Counted from the stretch's first letter, positions 16,531 to 25,331 are shown. The stretch: DNA of 64,000 nucleotides from Streptomyces griseofuscus (GCF_014673495.1 NZ_CP051006.1:5456001-5520000); one strand, 5' to 3'. The notes: generated by a model from the letters alone, not told the origin. Numbers and translations are program-made.

Positions 16531-17424
16531 TCAACCCTTGATCGCGCCCTGCATGATCCCGCCCACGATCTGCTTGCCGAACAGCAGGAAGGCGATCAGC
16601 AGCGGCAGGGTGCCGAGGAGCGCGCCCGCCATGATCACCGACTGGTCCGGGACATAGCCCGTGCCCAGCGAGTTCAGGGCCACCTGCACGGTCGGGTTCT
16701 GCTGGTTCAGGGCGATGATCGGCCACAGGAAGTCGTTCCAGGCGAACACGAAGGTCAGCAGGCCGAGCACCGCCATCGCGGGCCGCGCGGCCGGGAAGAC
16801 CACATGCCAGACGATGCGCAGACTGCTCGCCCCGTCCACCCGGGCCGCCTCCACCAGCTCCGAGGGCAGCGCCTGTACCAGGTACTGCCGCATGAAGAAG
16901 GTGCCGAAGGCGGTCACCAGGCTCGGCAGGATCACCGTCTGGAGCTGGTTCGACCAGCCGAGGTCCGCCATCCACAGATACAGCGGTACGACGGCCAGCT
17001 GCGGCGGGATCATCATGGTGCCGATGGTCAGCAGCAACAGCAGCCCGGAGAAGCGGAACCGGAGCTTGGCGAAGGCGAACCCGGCCAGCGTCGCGAACAG
17101 CACCGTGCTGACCGTGATGGTGCCCGCCACGAACACCGAGTTGACCATCGCGGTGCCGAGCCCGGCCTGGTCCCAGGCCGCCTGGAGGTTGCTGAACAGA
17201 TTGCCGCCGAACCACAGCGGGGGCGGGGTCTGCGCGAGCCGCCGGTCGGTGCGGGAGGCCGCGATCGCCGTCCACACCAGCGGGGCGAGCGAGACCAGCG
17301 CGAAGACGGCCAGGACGACGTACGTCACCGGGCCCGCGTGCAGCTGCTTGCCGGCGCCCAGCACCCGGCGCCGGGCGCGCGTGGGCCGCGCCTTCGGCGG
17401 CAGCGTCAGTTCACTGGTGGTCAT
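16531..17424 (-). CDS. cebG: Cellobiose/cellotriose ABC importer permease CebG
   Basis: 297 residues with six predicted membrane segments, the first at about 33-53. The permease EAA loop (EAARVDGASSLRIVWHVVFPAARPA), where the ATPase docks, is present. It belongs to the MalG-like CUT1 sugar permeases and pairs with CebF. No ATPase gene is in the cluster; in Streptomyces the shared ATPase MsiK, encoded elsewhere, drives this importer. It overlaps cebF by ATGA. Assignment rests on family features plus the complete cebR-cebEFG-bglC context. Confidence 0.93.
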   Translation of the reverse strand: MTTSELTLPPKARPTRARRRVLGAGKQLHAGPVTYVVLAVFALVSLAPLVWTAIAASRTDRRLAQTPPPLWFGGNLFSNLQAAWDQAGLGTAMVNSVFVAGTITVSTVLFATLAGFAFAKLRFRFSGLLLLLTIGTMMIPPQLAVVPLYLWMADLGWSNQLQTVILPSLVTAFGTFFMRQYLVQALPSELVEAARVDGASSLRIVWHVVFPAARPAMAVLGLLTFVFAWNDFLWPIIALNQQNPTVQVALNSLGTGYVPDQSVIMAGALLGTLPLLIAFLLFGKQIVGGIMQGAIKG

Positions 17425-18443
17425 TGGGATTTCCTCAGCCGTCGGGTGAGCAGCAGATTGACCGCGGCGATGATCAGCAGGATCAGGAACATCGACCAGG
17501 CGATCGCGGACGCCTTGCCGAGATTGCCGACGATCCAGCCCTGGTCGTACATGTACAGACCGAGCGTCTGGTACTGGTGCTCGGAGCCGCCCTTGGACCC
17601 GCTGACCCCGCCGAACAGCAGCGGCTCACCGAAGAGTTGGGTCGCGCCGATGGTGGAGACCACGACCGTGAACAGGATCGTCGGGCGCAGCTGCGGGACG
17701 GTGACATGGCGGAACTGCTGCCAGCGGTTGGCACCGTCGAGCGCCGCCGACTCGTACAGGTCGGCGGGTATCGCCTGCATGGCGGCGAGATAGATCAGCG
17801 CGTTGTAGCCGGTCCACCGCCAGACCACGATGGACGACACCGCGAACTGCGAACCCCAGTCGGACTCACGCCAGTTGACCGGGCCCACCCCGACGAAGTG
17901 CAGCAGCCAGTTGATCATGCCGCCGTCCCACGAGTACAGCAGCGTGAACACCAGGGTCGCCGCGGCCACCGAGGTGGCGTACGGGGTCAGCATCACCACG
18001 CGCCACACGGTCGAGCCGCGCAGCCGGTAGTTCAGCAGATGGGCGAGCCCGAGCGCGGCCAGCAGCTGCGGCACGGTCGAGATCACACCGATGGTGAAGG
18101 TGTTCTTCAGCGCGTTCCAGAAGAAGTCCGAGGACAACAGGTTCTTGTAGTTGTCCAGGCCGGTCCAGGTCTGGTGGTCCAGCGAGGAAAGCTGCACATT
18201 GTGCAGTGAGTACCAGGCCGTGTAGAGCAGCGGGACCAGGGTGAAGGCCCCGAACAGGATGAAGAAGGGGGCGACGAACGCGTATGGCGACCCCTTCATG
18301 TCCCAGCGGTAGAGCCTGCTGCGCCAGGAGTCGGCCGCAGGTCCGCCGGGGCCGTGAGCGCCCCGGGCCGCGCCCGGCGGGGTGCCGGGCGCGGCCTCGG
18401 CGCTCGACGCGGAGTGCGCGAGAGCCTCTTTGGAGCTGGTCAC
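17421..18443 (-). CDS. cebF: Cellobiose/cellotriose ABC importer permease CebF
   Basis: 340 residues. A long disordered Ala/Pro/Gly N-terminus (about 1-45) precedes six membrane segments, starting at YAFVAPFFILFGAFTLVPLL. The EAA loop ESAALDGANRWQQFRHVTVPQLRP is the ATPase docking site. It is a MalF-like CUT1 permease and forms the channel with CebG. The GTG start at 18443 overlaps the cebE stop (GTGA), giving translational coupling. Confidence 0.93.
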   Translation of the reverse strand: MTSSKEALAHSASSAEAAPGTPPGAARGAHGPGGPAADSWRSRLYRWDMKGSPYAFVAPFFILFGAFTLVPLLYTAWYSLHNVQLSSLDHQTWTGLDNYKNLLSSDFFWNALKNTFTIGVISTVPQLLAALGLAHLLNYRLRGSTVWRVVMLTPYATSVAAATLVFTLLYSWDGGMINWLLHFVGVGPVNWRESDWGSQFAVSSIVVWRWTGYNALIYLAAMQAIPADLYESAALDGANRWQQFRHVTVPQLRPTILFTVVVSTIGATQLFGEPLLFGGVSGSKGGSEHQYQTLGLYMYDQGWIVGNLGKASAIAWSMFLILLIIAAVNLLLTRRLRKSQ

Positions 18444-19765
18444 TGGCCGAGCACGTCCTTGATCTCCTTGGACGCGGCGTCCCAGCCCTGGGCCGGCGTC
18501 TTGCCCTTCTGCTCGACCTGGAGGATGCCGACGTCCGTGATGGCGGTGGTCATCGGCTGGTCCTTGATGCCGAAGATCTGCGTCGGGATCGTCTTCGCCG
18601 AGTCGGAGAAGATCTGGGTGAGCGGTGCGTTCGAGAAGTAGGCGGTGGTGTCCGCGGCCGGCTTCAGGTTCGGGTAGGCCGAGGGGGTCGACGGGAAGCT
18701 CGCCTGCTTGGAGAACACCTTCTCCTGCTGCGCGGGCTCGGTCAGCCACTTGGCCAGTGCGATGGCCTCCTTCTGGTGCTTGCCCGCGTTCGGCACACCG
18801 ATCCAGGAGCCGCCCCAGTTGGACGCGGTGGGCGCCGCCGCCACGTCCCAGTTGCCCTTGCCGGAGTCACCGGACTTCTGTTCGATGTAGCCGACCATCC
18901 AGGCCGGGCAGGCGACGGTGGCGAAGGAGGCGTTGGCGTAGCCCTGGTCCCAGGTCGGGTCGAACTGCTTGAGCTTCGCCGACATGTTGCTGGTGGCGAC
19001 GGTCATCGCCACGTTCCAGGCCTTCTTCACGCCCTGCGACTTGTCCCAGATGACGTTGCCGTCCTTGTCGTAGTAGCGGTCCGCGCCGCCACCGAGGGCC
19101 GCGTTGTACACGGAGGCCGCCGAGTCGACGTACTTGGTGCCCTTGGGTGCCTTCTGCATGTACTGCTTGCCGACGTCGACGTACTTGGCCCAGTCGCCCT
19201 TCCACATCTGGGCGAGCTTGTCCCGGTCGGTGGGCAGGCCCGCCTTCTGGAACAGGTCCTTGCGGTAGCAGATCGCCATCGGGCCGATGTCGGTCCCGAG
19301 TCCGATCAGCTTGCCGTCCTTGGTCGTGGCCTGGGCGTTCTTCCAGTCCAGCCACTGGGACTTGTCGACGTACTTGCTCATGTCGACGAACTTGTCGGCC
19401 TGGGTCTGCACGGCCTCGGTGATGTTGCCGATCTCGATGGCCTGAATGTCATCGGTACCGGAGCCGGCCTGGAGGCGGGTGAGCACCTTCGGCCAGTAGA
19501 CGTCGGTGCGGGTGGTGACGTTCTCCTTGATGTTGATGTCCGGGTGGAGCTTCATGTACTCGTCGTAGAGGCCGGCCTGCTTGTAGCCGAAGACGCCGTA
19601 GGTCCCGACGGTCAGCGTGATCTTGCCTTTGCCGTTGCCGCCGCCCGCGTCGTCCGAGGAGCCGTCCTTGGCGTCCTTGGCGCAGCCGGCCAACAAACTC
19701 GTGGTCAGCGCGGCGACGGCCGCCAGGGCCATCATCCGCCTGGACCGGCGGAAGTTCGTGCGCAT
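18440..19765 (-). CDS. cebE: Cello-oligosaccharide-binding lipoprotein CebE
   Basis: 441 residues. The lipoprotein signal (RRSRRMMALAAVAALTTSLLAGC) has lipobox LLAGC with C28 acylated. The mature solute-binding protein is of the extracellular family 1 type (for example LTVGTYGVFGYKQAGLYDEYMKLHPDINI, and late QKEAIALAKWLTEP). It captures cellobiose and cellotriose outside the membrane for CebF/CebG. The strong AGGAGG before the ATG and the perfect CebR box at 19884-19897 indicate a highly expressed, cellobiose-induced operon head. Confidence 0.95.
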   Translation of the reverse strand: MRTNFRRSRRMMALAAVAALTTSLLAGCAKDAKDGSSDDAGGGNGKGKITLTVGTYGVFGYKQAGLYDEYMKLHPDINIKENVTTRTDVYWPKVLTRLQAGSGTDDIQAIEIGNITEAVQTQADKFVDMSKYVDKSQWLDWKNAQATTKDGKLIGLGTDIGPMAICYRKDLFQKAGLPTDRDKLAQMWKGDWAKYVDVGKQYMQKAPKGTKYVDSAASVYNAALGGGADRYYDKDGNVIWDKSQGVKKAWNVAMTVATSNMSAKLKQFDPTWDQGYANASFATVACPAWMVGYIEQKSGDSGKGNWDVAAAPTASNWGGSWIGVPNAGKHQKEAIALAKWLTEPAQQEKVFSKQASFPSTPSAYPNLKPAADTTAYFSNAPLTQIFSDSAKTIPTQIFGIKDQPMTTAITDVGILQVEQKGKTPAQGWDAASKEIKDVLGQ

Positions 19766-20113
19766 TGCGTCCTCCTGTTGCCTGACGTGCCGACCCCCCG
19801 GCCGACTGCATGGAATCGGGCCCGTTCGTCACGCGCTGCGGCTCGGGCGGGGAACGTGCGGGTTGTGTAGGTGTCAGGTACTGTGGGAGCGCTCCCACAA
19901 GTGATGGCTTGAAGAGTCGTCGGTTCGGAGCGGGGTGTCAAGGGACCTGACGCGGGGGGTTGAGTTCAGTTATCGGAGCGTTAACTGGCCCGCACAGGTG
20001 GGGCGTTCGGGGCGCCGGGGGCATACGGGGCCGATGGGGTCCCGGGTGGGACTGTTAGATTCCAGCCAACCGGAGGAAGCGGCCGACCGGAGGAAGCGAG
20101 GGAGGCGGAGCAC
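19766..20113. promoter_or_regulatory. Divergent cebE/cebR control region
   Basis: This 348-bp gene-free region holds the perfect CebR box, an inverted repeat CAGTTA-N9-TAACTG at 19967-19987, and a near-duplicate pair of CCGGAGGAAGCG (20071-20100 region) just before the cebR start. The second copy may serve as ribosome site. Confidence 0.6.
19884..19897. promoter_or_regulatory. CebR box (perfect palindrome)
   Basis: TGGGAGCGCTCCCA is an exact match to the published CebR operator. Here the palindrome extends to 18 bp (TGTGGGAGCGCTCCCACA, 19882-19899). CebR bound here blocks cebEFG; cellobiose or cellotriose releases it. Confidence 0.93.
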
Positions 20114-21169
20114 ATGGCGAGCCACGGAGTGCGGGGCCGGAGCGGGGGCCGACCCACGCTGGAGGAGGTCGCCGCGCGTGCGGGGGTCGGCCGGGGCACG
20201 GTCTCCCGGGTGATCAACGGCTCGCCCCGGGTCAGCGACGCGACCCGCGCCGCGGTGCAGGCGGCCGTCGCCGAGCTGGGCTATGTCCCCAATACGGCGG
20301 CCCGCGCACTGGCCGCCAACCGCACCGATGCCATCGCGCTCGTCGTCCCCGAGCCGGAGACCCGGTTCTTCGCGGAGCCGTACTTCTCCGACATGCTGCG
20401 CGGGGTCGGCGCCGAACTGGCCGACACCCAGATGCAGTTGCTGCTGATCTTCGCGGGCAACGACCGGGAACGGCGGCGCCTCGCCGAGTACTTGGCCGCC
20501 CACCGCGTCGACGGCGTCCTCCTGGTCTCGGTGCACGCCGACGACCCGCTCCCCGAACTGCTCTCCCAGCTGGAGATCCCGGCCGTGGTCAGCGGCCCGC
20601 GCTCGGCCGAGGAGACGCTCACCTCGGTCGACTCGGACAACTACGGCGGCGCCCGCGCGGCCGTGGAGCACCTGCTGGGACGCGGCCGCACCCGGGTCGC
20701 CCACATCACCGGCCGCCTGGACGTCTACGGCGCCCGCCGCCGTGTCGACGGCTACCGCGACGCCCTGCGCGCGGCGGGCCATGAGGTGGACGAACTCCTC
20801 ATAGAATCCGGCGACTTCACCGAGGAGGGCGGCCGCAAGGCGATGTCCGCCCTGCTGTCCCGCCGCCCCGACCTGGACGCCGTCTTCGCCGGCTCCGACG
20901 TCACGGCCGCGGGCGCCCGCCAGGTCCTGCGCGAGTCCGGACTGCGCATCCCGGAGGACGTCGCCCTCGTCGGCTACGACGACTCCGCCATCGCCCGCCA
21001 CATGGACCCGCCCCTGACCAGCGTCCGCCAGCCCATCGACAACATGGGCCGCGCCATGATCGACCTCCTGCTGACCGAGATATCCGACAAACGCCCCTCG
21101 GGACTCCGCCGGGGCGAACGACGCCACGCGGTGCTGCCGACGGAACTGGTGGTGCGGGCGTCGTCGTAG
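20114..21169 (+). CDS. cebR: LacI-family cellobiose repressor CebR
   Basis: 351 residues. The LacI helix-turn-helix is at about 14-40 (PTLEEVAARAGVGRGTVSRVI) with the hinge helix (VPNTAARALA) to about 68. The periplasmic-binding-protein-like sensor follows (about 70-340; IALVVPEPETRFFAEPYF, DAVFAGSDVTAAGARQVL, PEDVALVGYDDSAIARHMDPPLTSVRQP). It represses cebEFG and bglC through the TGGGAGCGCTCCCA boxes and is released by cello-oligosaccharides. It is transcribed away from cebE. No CebR box sits right at its own start, so autoregulation would have to act through the shared region. Confidence 0.95.
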   Translation: MASHGVRGRSGGRPTLEEVAARAGVGRGTVSRVINGSPRVSDATRAAVQAAVAELGYVPNTAARALAANRTDAIALVVPEPETRFFAEPYFSDMLRGVGAELADTQMQLLLIFAGNDRERRRLAEYLAAHRVDGVLLVSVHADDPLPELLSQLEIPAVVSGPRSAEETLTSVDSDNYGGARAAVEHLLGRGRTRVAHITGRLDVYGARRRVDGYRDALRAAGHEVDELLIESGDFTEEGGRKAMSALLSRRPDLDAVFAGSDVTAAGARQVLRESGLRIPEDVALVGYDDSAIARHMDPPLTSVRQPIDNMGRAMIDLLLTEISDKRPSGLRRGERRHAVLPTELVVRASS

Positions 21170-21305
21170 GGGATTGCCTTCCGCCGGCCCCGACCCTCGT
21201 ACAAGGCTTGAACCCGGGGATACCCGGAATCCACCCCGGAGGGTGACGACGTCGGCCGTCACTTCTTCGAGCCGGCCGAGGCCGAGGGCGCTCTCAGGGA
21301 ACCCC

Positions 21306-21833
21306 TCAGGGGATGACGATCACCGGTCGCCGTGCCCGGCGGGCGAGGCGGCCCGCTACGGAGCCGAAGATGCGGCCCACGATGCCGTGCGTGGAGCCGA
21401 CGACGATCGCGTCCGCCTCGTACTCCCGCCCCACCTCTTCGAGTTCATGGCAGATGTCACCGCCGCGCTCGACGAGGATCCAGGGCACCTCGGACAGATA
21501 GTCCGCGCAGGCGAGTTCGAGACCGAGCACCTCCGTACGGTGATCCGGCACGTCCACGAAGACCGGTGGCTCGCAGCCCGCCCATACCGTGGTGGGCAAC
21601 CGGTTGGCGACATGCACGATGATCAGACCGGAGTGGGAACGGTGTGCCATGCCGATCGCGTACGCGAGGGCGCGCTCACTGGAGGTGGAGCCGTCGAAGC
21701 CGACGACGACTCCGTGCCGGAAGGCGGGGTCGCAGGAATGACGTGACTCTTCGGCCGCCTGGGGATCGGCCGCCGTGGGATCGGCGACCGGTCGCTTGCG
21801 GTCCGCGGGTTCGGAGTATTCGTGACCGGCCAT
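21306..21833 (-). CDS. Universal stress protein (UspA family)
   Basis: 175 residues, one Usp domain (about 38-175) after a charged N-terminal tail. The fold marks are VVVGFDGSTSSERALAYAI at the start and VVGSTHGIVGRIFGSVAGRLARRARRPVIVIP at the end. The ATP-binding signature is normally G-x2-G-x9-G-(S/T). Here it is irregular (G-STH-G-IVGRIF-GS), so nucleotide binding is uncertain. It probably acts in dormancy or oxygen/redox stress. The ATG at 21833 has a weak GAGA ribosome site. It is convergent with cebR. Confidence 0.88.
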   Translation of the reverse strand: MAGHEYSEPADRKRPVADPTAADPQAAEESRHSCDPAFRHGVVVGFDGSTSSERALAYAIGMAHRSHSGLIIVHVANRLPTTVWAGCEPPVFVDVPDHRTEVLGLELACADYLSEVPWILVERGGDICHELEEVGREYEADAIVVGSTHGIVGRIFGSVAGRLARRARRPVIVIP

Positions 21834-22187
21834 GGCTGTCTCGGCGTTGTGATCCTTTATGGGATGGAACGACAGTGTGCGGCGGAGCTGTGTCCGGGAA
21901 ACATCTTCCCCACCCCATACCCCCAAGGGTACGGCGGCACGCCTCCCGAGCCCAGATCCCTTGCACGCTCCGTGAGCGGCACCCCGACATCCGTAGGGGT
22001 TCACCGGAGCATGCACGAGCCGCGCCCGTTACGCAATGCTCGCTGCCCCGTACAGGCGCTTTGCACAGCGTTCGCGGACGCACGCCCGGTGACCGACCGG
22101 TCGGCCGGGCGTTGAACGGGGTGAGCCACCGCCACAGGGAGCCACCAGGAGCCACCGGCCGACACGGTTCGCCACAGGGAGTACGAG
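21834..22187. other. Gene-free divergent spacer
   Basis: 354 bp between the stress protein and the small membrane protein. It contains a 12-bp palindrome CCGACCGGTCGG (22093-22104) and a direct repeat GCCACAGGGA (22131-22140 and 22171-22180), the second giving the ribosome site of the next gene. I see no small gene. Confidence 0.5.
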
Positions 22188-22577
22188 ATGTCCGGACCCC
22201 GGTCCCGCCATGAGGAGCCCGGCGCACAGGACAGCACGGGCGAGCTGATCCGCTGGGCCGCCTTCACCTGCGTCCTCGTCCCGGTGGTCCTGCTCTGGTA
22301 CGGCACCTCGCTCGCCGGCGCCACGGGCACCGCGCTGGGCCTGGCCGCCGTCACGAGCGCGTGCCGGCTTCTGCTACGACGTTCGGAGCGCGCGGCGCGG
22401 CGCGGCGCACGCCGGGGTGCGGGTGGGCGCCGGGGGCGTGGATCACGGCGCGCCGGGACGCGGGCGGCCGGGCGGGACGGCGGCCGGGGCGAGGGCCGTA
22501 ACGGCACCCGGGGCGGCGGGCGTTGCGGCGTGCAAAGAGGTGGACGTCACACCCGGGAGCGGACACCGGTCGACTGA
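22188..22577 (+). CDS. Small membrane protein, basic C-terminal tail
   Basis: 129 residues. Two closely spaced hydrophobic segments (about 22-40 and 44-60; WAAFTCVLVPVVLLWYG and GTALGLAAVTSACRLLL) are followed by about 65 residues rich in Arg and Gly (RRGARRGAGGRRGRGSRRAGT). The tail is low-complexity and may bind nucleic acid or phospholipid head groups; this is inference. GGGAG precedes the ATG. I do not recognise a family. It is read toward adpA but separated from it by 380 bp. Confidence 0.6.
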   Translation: MSGPRSRHEEPGAQDSTGELIRWAAFTCVLVPVVLLWYGTSLAGATGTALGLAAVTSACRLLLRRSERAARRGARRGAGGRRGRGSRRAGTRAAGRDGGRGEGRNGTRGGGRCGVQRGGRHTRERTPVD

Positions 22578-22957
22578 CCGGTTTCCGCGCCTCCAAGCGC
22601 TTCTTTTCAGCCAACTTCTTGATATCGCCCAAGTGGGGTCCCCACCACCCCCCAACCCCCGTTCCACCTGCACGGAAAGGGTCTACGGGGCGCTGCGCAC
22701 CCTACGCGGTTTGGCCACTGCCCGGAGGCGCACTTCCCTGCACGGCCCGCGAGTGCAACGCTTCGTGATCGAATGCTTCACGCCAAGTTGTCATGTCGAC
22801 AATGTGCCGCATTTGGAACTGGTCACCGTGTGTCCGCGGGACCCAGTAGATTTCGATCTTGACTGTCTTTACGGCGGGGGACTCGTGCAGGACCGAGGGG
22901 AAACGTGCAGGAGCGACACAACCGAGGAGCCGCGACCACCGAGGGGGGCTTAGCAGT
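22578..22957 (+). promoter_or_regulatory. Long adpA upstream/leader region
   Basis: 380 bp without a gene. It carries an inverted repeat TTGTC-N5-GACAA (22788-22802), a TTGACT hexamer at 22859-22864 that could be a -35 element, and a purine-rich leader ending GAGGGGGGCTTAGCAGT before the adpA ATG. adpA is known in other Streptomyces to have a long, heavily regulated upstream region. Confidence 0.5.
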
Positions 22958-24184
22958 ATGAGCCACGACTCCACTGCCGCGCCGGAAGCCGCTGTCCGGA
23001 AACTGTCCGGGCGTCGCCGCAAGGAGATCGTCGCGGTGCTGCTGTTCAGCGGCGGCCCCATCTTCGAGAGTTCCATACCGCTGTCGGTGTTCGGCATCGA
23101 CCGCCAGGACGCCGGGGTGCCGCGCTACCGACTGCTGGTCTGCGGCGGCGAGGAAGGTCCGCTGCGGACCACCGGCGGTCTCGAACTCACCGCACCGCAT
23201 GGGCTGGAGGCGATCGCCCGCGCAGGAACGGTCGTCGTACCGGCCTGGCGCTCGATCACCGCGCCACCGCCCGAGGAGGCGCTCGACGCACTGCGCCGGG
23301 CGCATGAAGAGGGCGCCCGCATCGTAGGGCTGTGCACCGGCGCGTTCGTGCTCGCGGCCGCCGGACTGCTCGACGGCCGCCCGGCGACCACCCACTGGAT
23401 GTACGCGCCGACGCTGGCCAAGCGCTATCCGTCGGTGCACGTCGATCCGCGGGAGCTGTTCGTCGACGACGGCGACGTGCTGACCTCCGCGGGTACGGCG
23501 GCCGGAATCGATCTCTGTCTGCATATCGTGCGGACGGACCACGGCAATGAGGCGGCCGGCGCGCTGGCCCGCCGACTGGTGGTCCCGCCGCGCCGATCGG
23601 GCGGTCAGGAGCGCTACCTCGACCGGTCTTTGCCCGAGGAGATCGGCGCCGACCCGCTCGCCGAGGTCGTCGCCTGGGCGCTGGAGCACCTCCACGAGCA
23701 GTTCGACGTGGAGACGCTGGCGGCACGCGCGTACATGAGCCGTCGTACGTTCGACCGCAGGTTCCGTTCGCTCACCGGCAGCGCGCCGTTGCAGTGGCTG
23801 ATCACCCAGCGGGTGCTCCAGGCGCAGCGACTGCTGGAGACCTCGGACTACTCGGTGGACGAGGTGGCCGGCCGGTGCGGGTTCCGCTCGCCGGTCGCGC
23901 TGCGCGGGCACTTCCGTCGCCAGCTCGGCTCCTCCCCCGCCGCGTACCGGGCCGCGTACCGGGCCCGTCGGCCCGGTGCCGACAAGCAGGGTGAGGCGGA
24001 GGCCGCGCTCCACCAGTCGGCAGGGCAGCCGTTGCCGCCCGCGGGGCTGCCGGGTCCGGGGCCGCTGGCCGCGATGCCCTCGGTGCTGCACGCCGAGCGG
24101 GACAACGGGGTGCCGATGCAGAGCAGGCGCACGGCCGCGGCCGGGGCGATGACGCTGCTTCCGGGACCGCGTTCCGGAAGCTGA
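22958..24184 (+). CDS. adpA: AdpA (BldH), master regulator of development
   Basis: 408 residues. The N-terminal DJ-1/PfpI dimerisation domain (about 23-205; LLFSGGPIFESSIPLSVFGIDRQ and GLCTGAFVLAAAGLLDG) is followed by an AraC-type DNA-binding domain (about 231-330; LAARAYMSRRTFDRRFRSLTG and DEVAGRCGFRSPVALRGHFRRQLG) and a disordered tail. It is near-identical, from memory, to AdpA of S. coelicolor and S. griseus, which switches on hundreds of sporulation and secondary-metabolism genes. I find no TTA codon in frame. Leu225 in the inter-domain linker (RSLPEEI), where other adpA genes carry TTA, is TTG. It sits next to orn, as in relatives. Confidence 0.97.
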   Translation: MSHDSTAAPEAAVRKLSGRRRKEIVAVLLFSGGPIFESSIPLSVFGIDRQDAGVPRYRLLVCGGEEGPLRTTGGLELTAPHGLEAIARAGTVVVPAWRSITAPPPEEALDALRRAHEEGARIVGLCTGAFVLAAAGLLDGRPATTHWMYAPTLAKRYPSVHVDPRELFVDDGDVLTSAGTAAGIDLCLHIVRTDHGNEAAGALARRLVVPPRRSGGQERYLDRSLPEEIGADPLAEVVAWALEHLHEQFDVETLAARAYMSRRTFDRRFRSLTGSAPLQWLITQRVLQAQRLLETSDYSVDEVAGRCGFRSPVALRGHFRRQLGSSPAAYRAAYRARRPGADKQGEAEAALHQSAGQPLPPAGLPGPGPLAAMPSVLHAERDNGVPMQSRRTAAAGAMTLLPGPRSGS

Positions 24185-24214
24185 GCGGAGTTCCGCGGCC
24201 GCAAGGCCGGGGTG

Positions 24215-24246
24215 AGGGGGTACGGGGTCCAGACTCCGTACCCCCT
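24215..24246 (+). terminator. adpA terminator
   Basis: The 11-bp stem AGGGGGTACGG / CCGTACCCCCT is followed by TT, 30 bp after the adpA stop. Confidence 0.8.
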
Positions 24247-24335
24247 TGCTTCGTCCCCGCCGCTCCGCCGACTCGTCCCCGCCGCTCCACCGACTTCCGG
24301 GCCGCCGCGGGGCATCCAAAAGGCGAGGTCCGCCT

Positions 24336-24341
24336 TAGGGT
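24336..24341 (+). promoter_or_regulatory. Candidate -10 box of a leaderless orn transcript
   Basis: TAGGGT ends 6 nt before the orn ATG, the spacing seen in Streptomyces promoters where transcription starts at the start codon. No ribosome site is present upstream. Confidence 0.5.
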
Positions 24342-24347
24342 GGTCGC

Positions 24348-24953
24348 ATGAACGATCGCATGGTGTGGATCGACTGCGAGATGACCGGCCTCTCGCTGTC
24401 CGACGACGCTCTCATCGAGGTTGCCGCCCTCGTCACCGACTCCGAGCTGAACGTACTCGGCGAGGGGGTGGACATCGTCATCCGCCCGCCGGAGCGGGCG
24501 CTGGAGACGATGCCGGAGGTGGTGCGTCAGATGCACACCGCGTCCGGGCTGCTCGCCGAGCTCCCGAACGGTACGACCCTTGAGGACGCCGAGGAGCAGG
24601 TCCTGGCGTACATCAAGGAGCATGTGAAGGAGCCCGGCAAGGCTCCGCTGTGCGGCAACTCGGTCGGCACCGACCGCGGCTTCCTGCTGCGGGACATGCC
24701 GACGCTGGAGGACTGGCTGCACTACCGGATCGTGGACGTCTCCTCGGTCAAGGAGCTGGCCCGCCGCTGGTACCCGAGGGCGTACTTCAACAGCCCGGAG
24801 AAGAACGGCAACCACCGGGCGCTCGCCGACATCCGCGAGTCCATCGCCGAACTGCGCTACTACCGCGAGGCCGTCTTCGTCCCGCAGCCGGGACCGGACT
24901 CGGAGACGGCGCGGGCGATCGCGGCGAAGCACGTGCTGCCGGCGGCGAAGTAG
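24348..24953 (+). CDS. orn: Oligoribonuclease (3'-5' exoribonuclease)
   Basis: 201 residues, the normal length. DEDDh exonuclease motifs: ExoI WIDCEMTG (D9, E11), ExoII around GNSVGTDRGFLLRDMP, ExoIII NGNHRALADIRESI (catalytic His and Asp). It degrades 2-5-nt RNAs and linear pGpG to mononucleotides, ending mRNA decay and c-di-GMP turnover; this is the enzyme called OrnA in Streptomyces. It probably has its own leaderless promoter and lies downstream of adpA as in other Streptomyces. Confidence 0.96.
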   Translation: MNDRMVWIDCEMTGLSLSDDALIEVAALVTDSELNVLGEGVDIVIRPPERALETMPEVVRQMHTASGLLAELPNGTTLEDAEEQVLAYIKEHVKEPGKAPLCGNSVGTDRGFLLRDMPTLEDWLHYRIVDVSSVKELARRWYPRAYFNSPEKNGNHRALADIRESIAELRYYREAVFVPQPGPDSETARAIAAKHVLPAAK

Positions 24954-25115
24954 CCGACGGCGCAGGCGGTCCCGGGTCCACCCGGAGGCCGTTCGGGGTC
25001 CGTTCGGGGTCCGCTGGGGGGTCGCGCGAAAACGTGTGCGCGAGCACCCCCTCGGACCCTGTAGACTTCTTCTCGGCCGGTCGGGGAAACGACAAGTTTC
25101 CAAGCGCCGGTCATG

Positions 25116-25188
25116 GTGGGTGTAGCTCAGCTGGTAGAGCACCTGGTTGTGGTCCAGGATGCCGCGGGTTCGAGTCCCGTCACTCACC
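25116..25188 (+). tRNA. tRNA-His (anticodon GTG)
   Basis: Acceptor GTGGGTG (25116-25122) pairs with CACTCAC (25181-25187) with one G-U pair. The discriminator C is at 25188. The G at 25115 can be the His-specific extra G(-1) opposite it. The D arm is AGCTCAGCTGGTAGAGC, the anticodon stem CCTGG/CCAGG encloses the loop TTGTGGT with GTG, and the T arm is GGTTCGAGTCC. No encoded CCA. Confidence 0.96.
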
Positions 25189-25196
25189 CTCCTCAT

Positions 25197-25238
25197 AAGA
25201 GGCCGGTGACCTGCATTAATGCGGTCACCGGCCTCTTT
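25197..25238 (+). terminator. tRNA-His terminator
   Basis: A very long stem pairs AAGAGGCCGGTGACC with GGTCACCGGCCTCTT. The loop is itself palindromic (GCATTAATGC). A TTT run is included. It starts 9 bp after the tRNA. Confidence 0.9.
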
Positions 25239-25273
25239 GCGTTCGCGGGTGTGGGTCGATGCGTCGACCGATA

Positions 25274-25322
25274 CGAAGGCGCCCCTGCCCCTTGGGATCA
25301 CCAAGGGGCAGGGGCGCCTTCG
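25274..25322. terminator. glmS terminator
   Basis: A perfect stem of more than 20 bp (arms beginning CGAAGGCGCCCCTGCC and ending GGCAGGGGCGCCTTCG) with a short loop lies 10 bp past the glmS stop. It can also insulate the opposite tRNA transcript. Confidence 0.9.
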
Positions 25323-25331
25323 GCACGTCTT

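Noticed and set aside
25115..25238. tRNA-His with long hairpin as an integration site for a mobile element
   Set aside because: No integrase, no second copy of the tRNA end and ordinary conserved genes follow, so it is a terminator.
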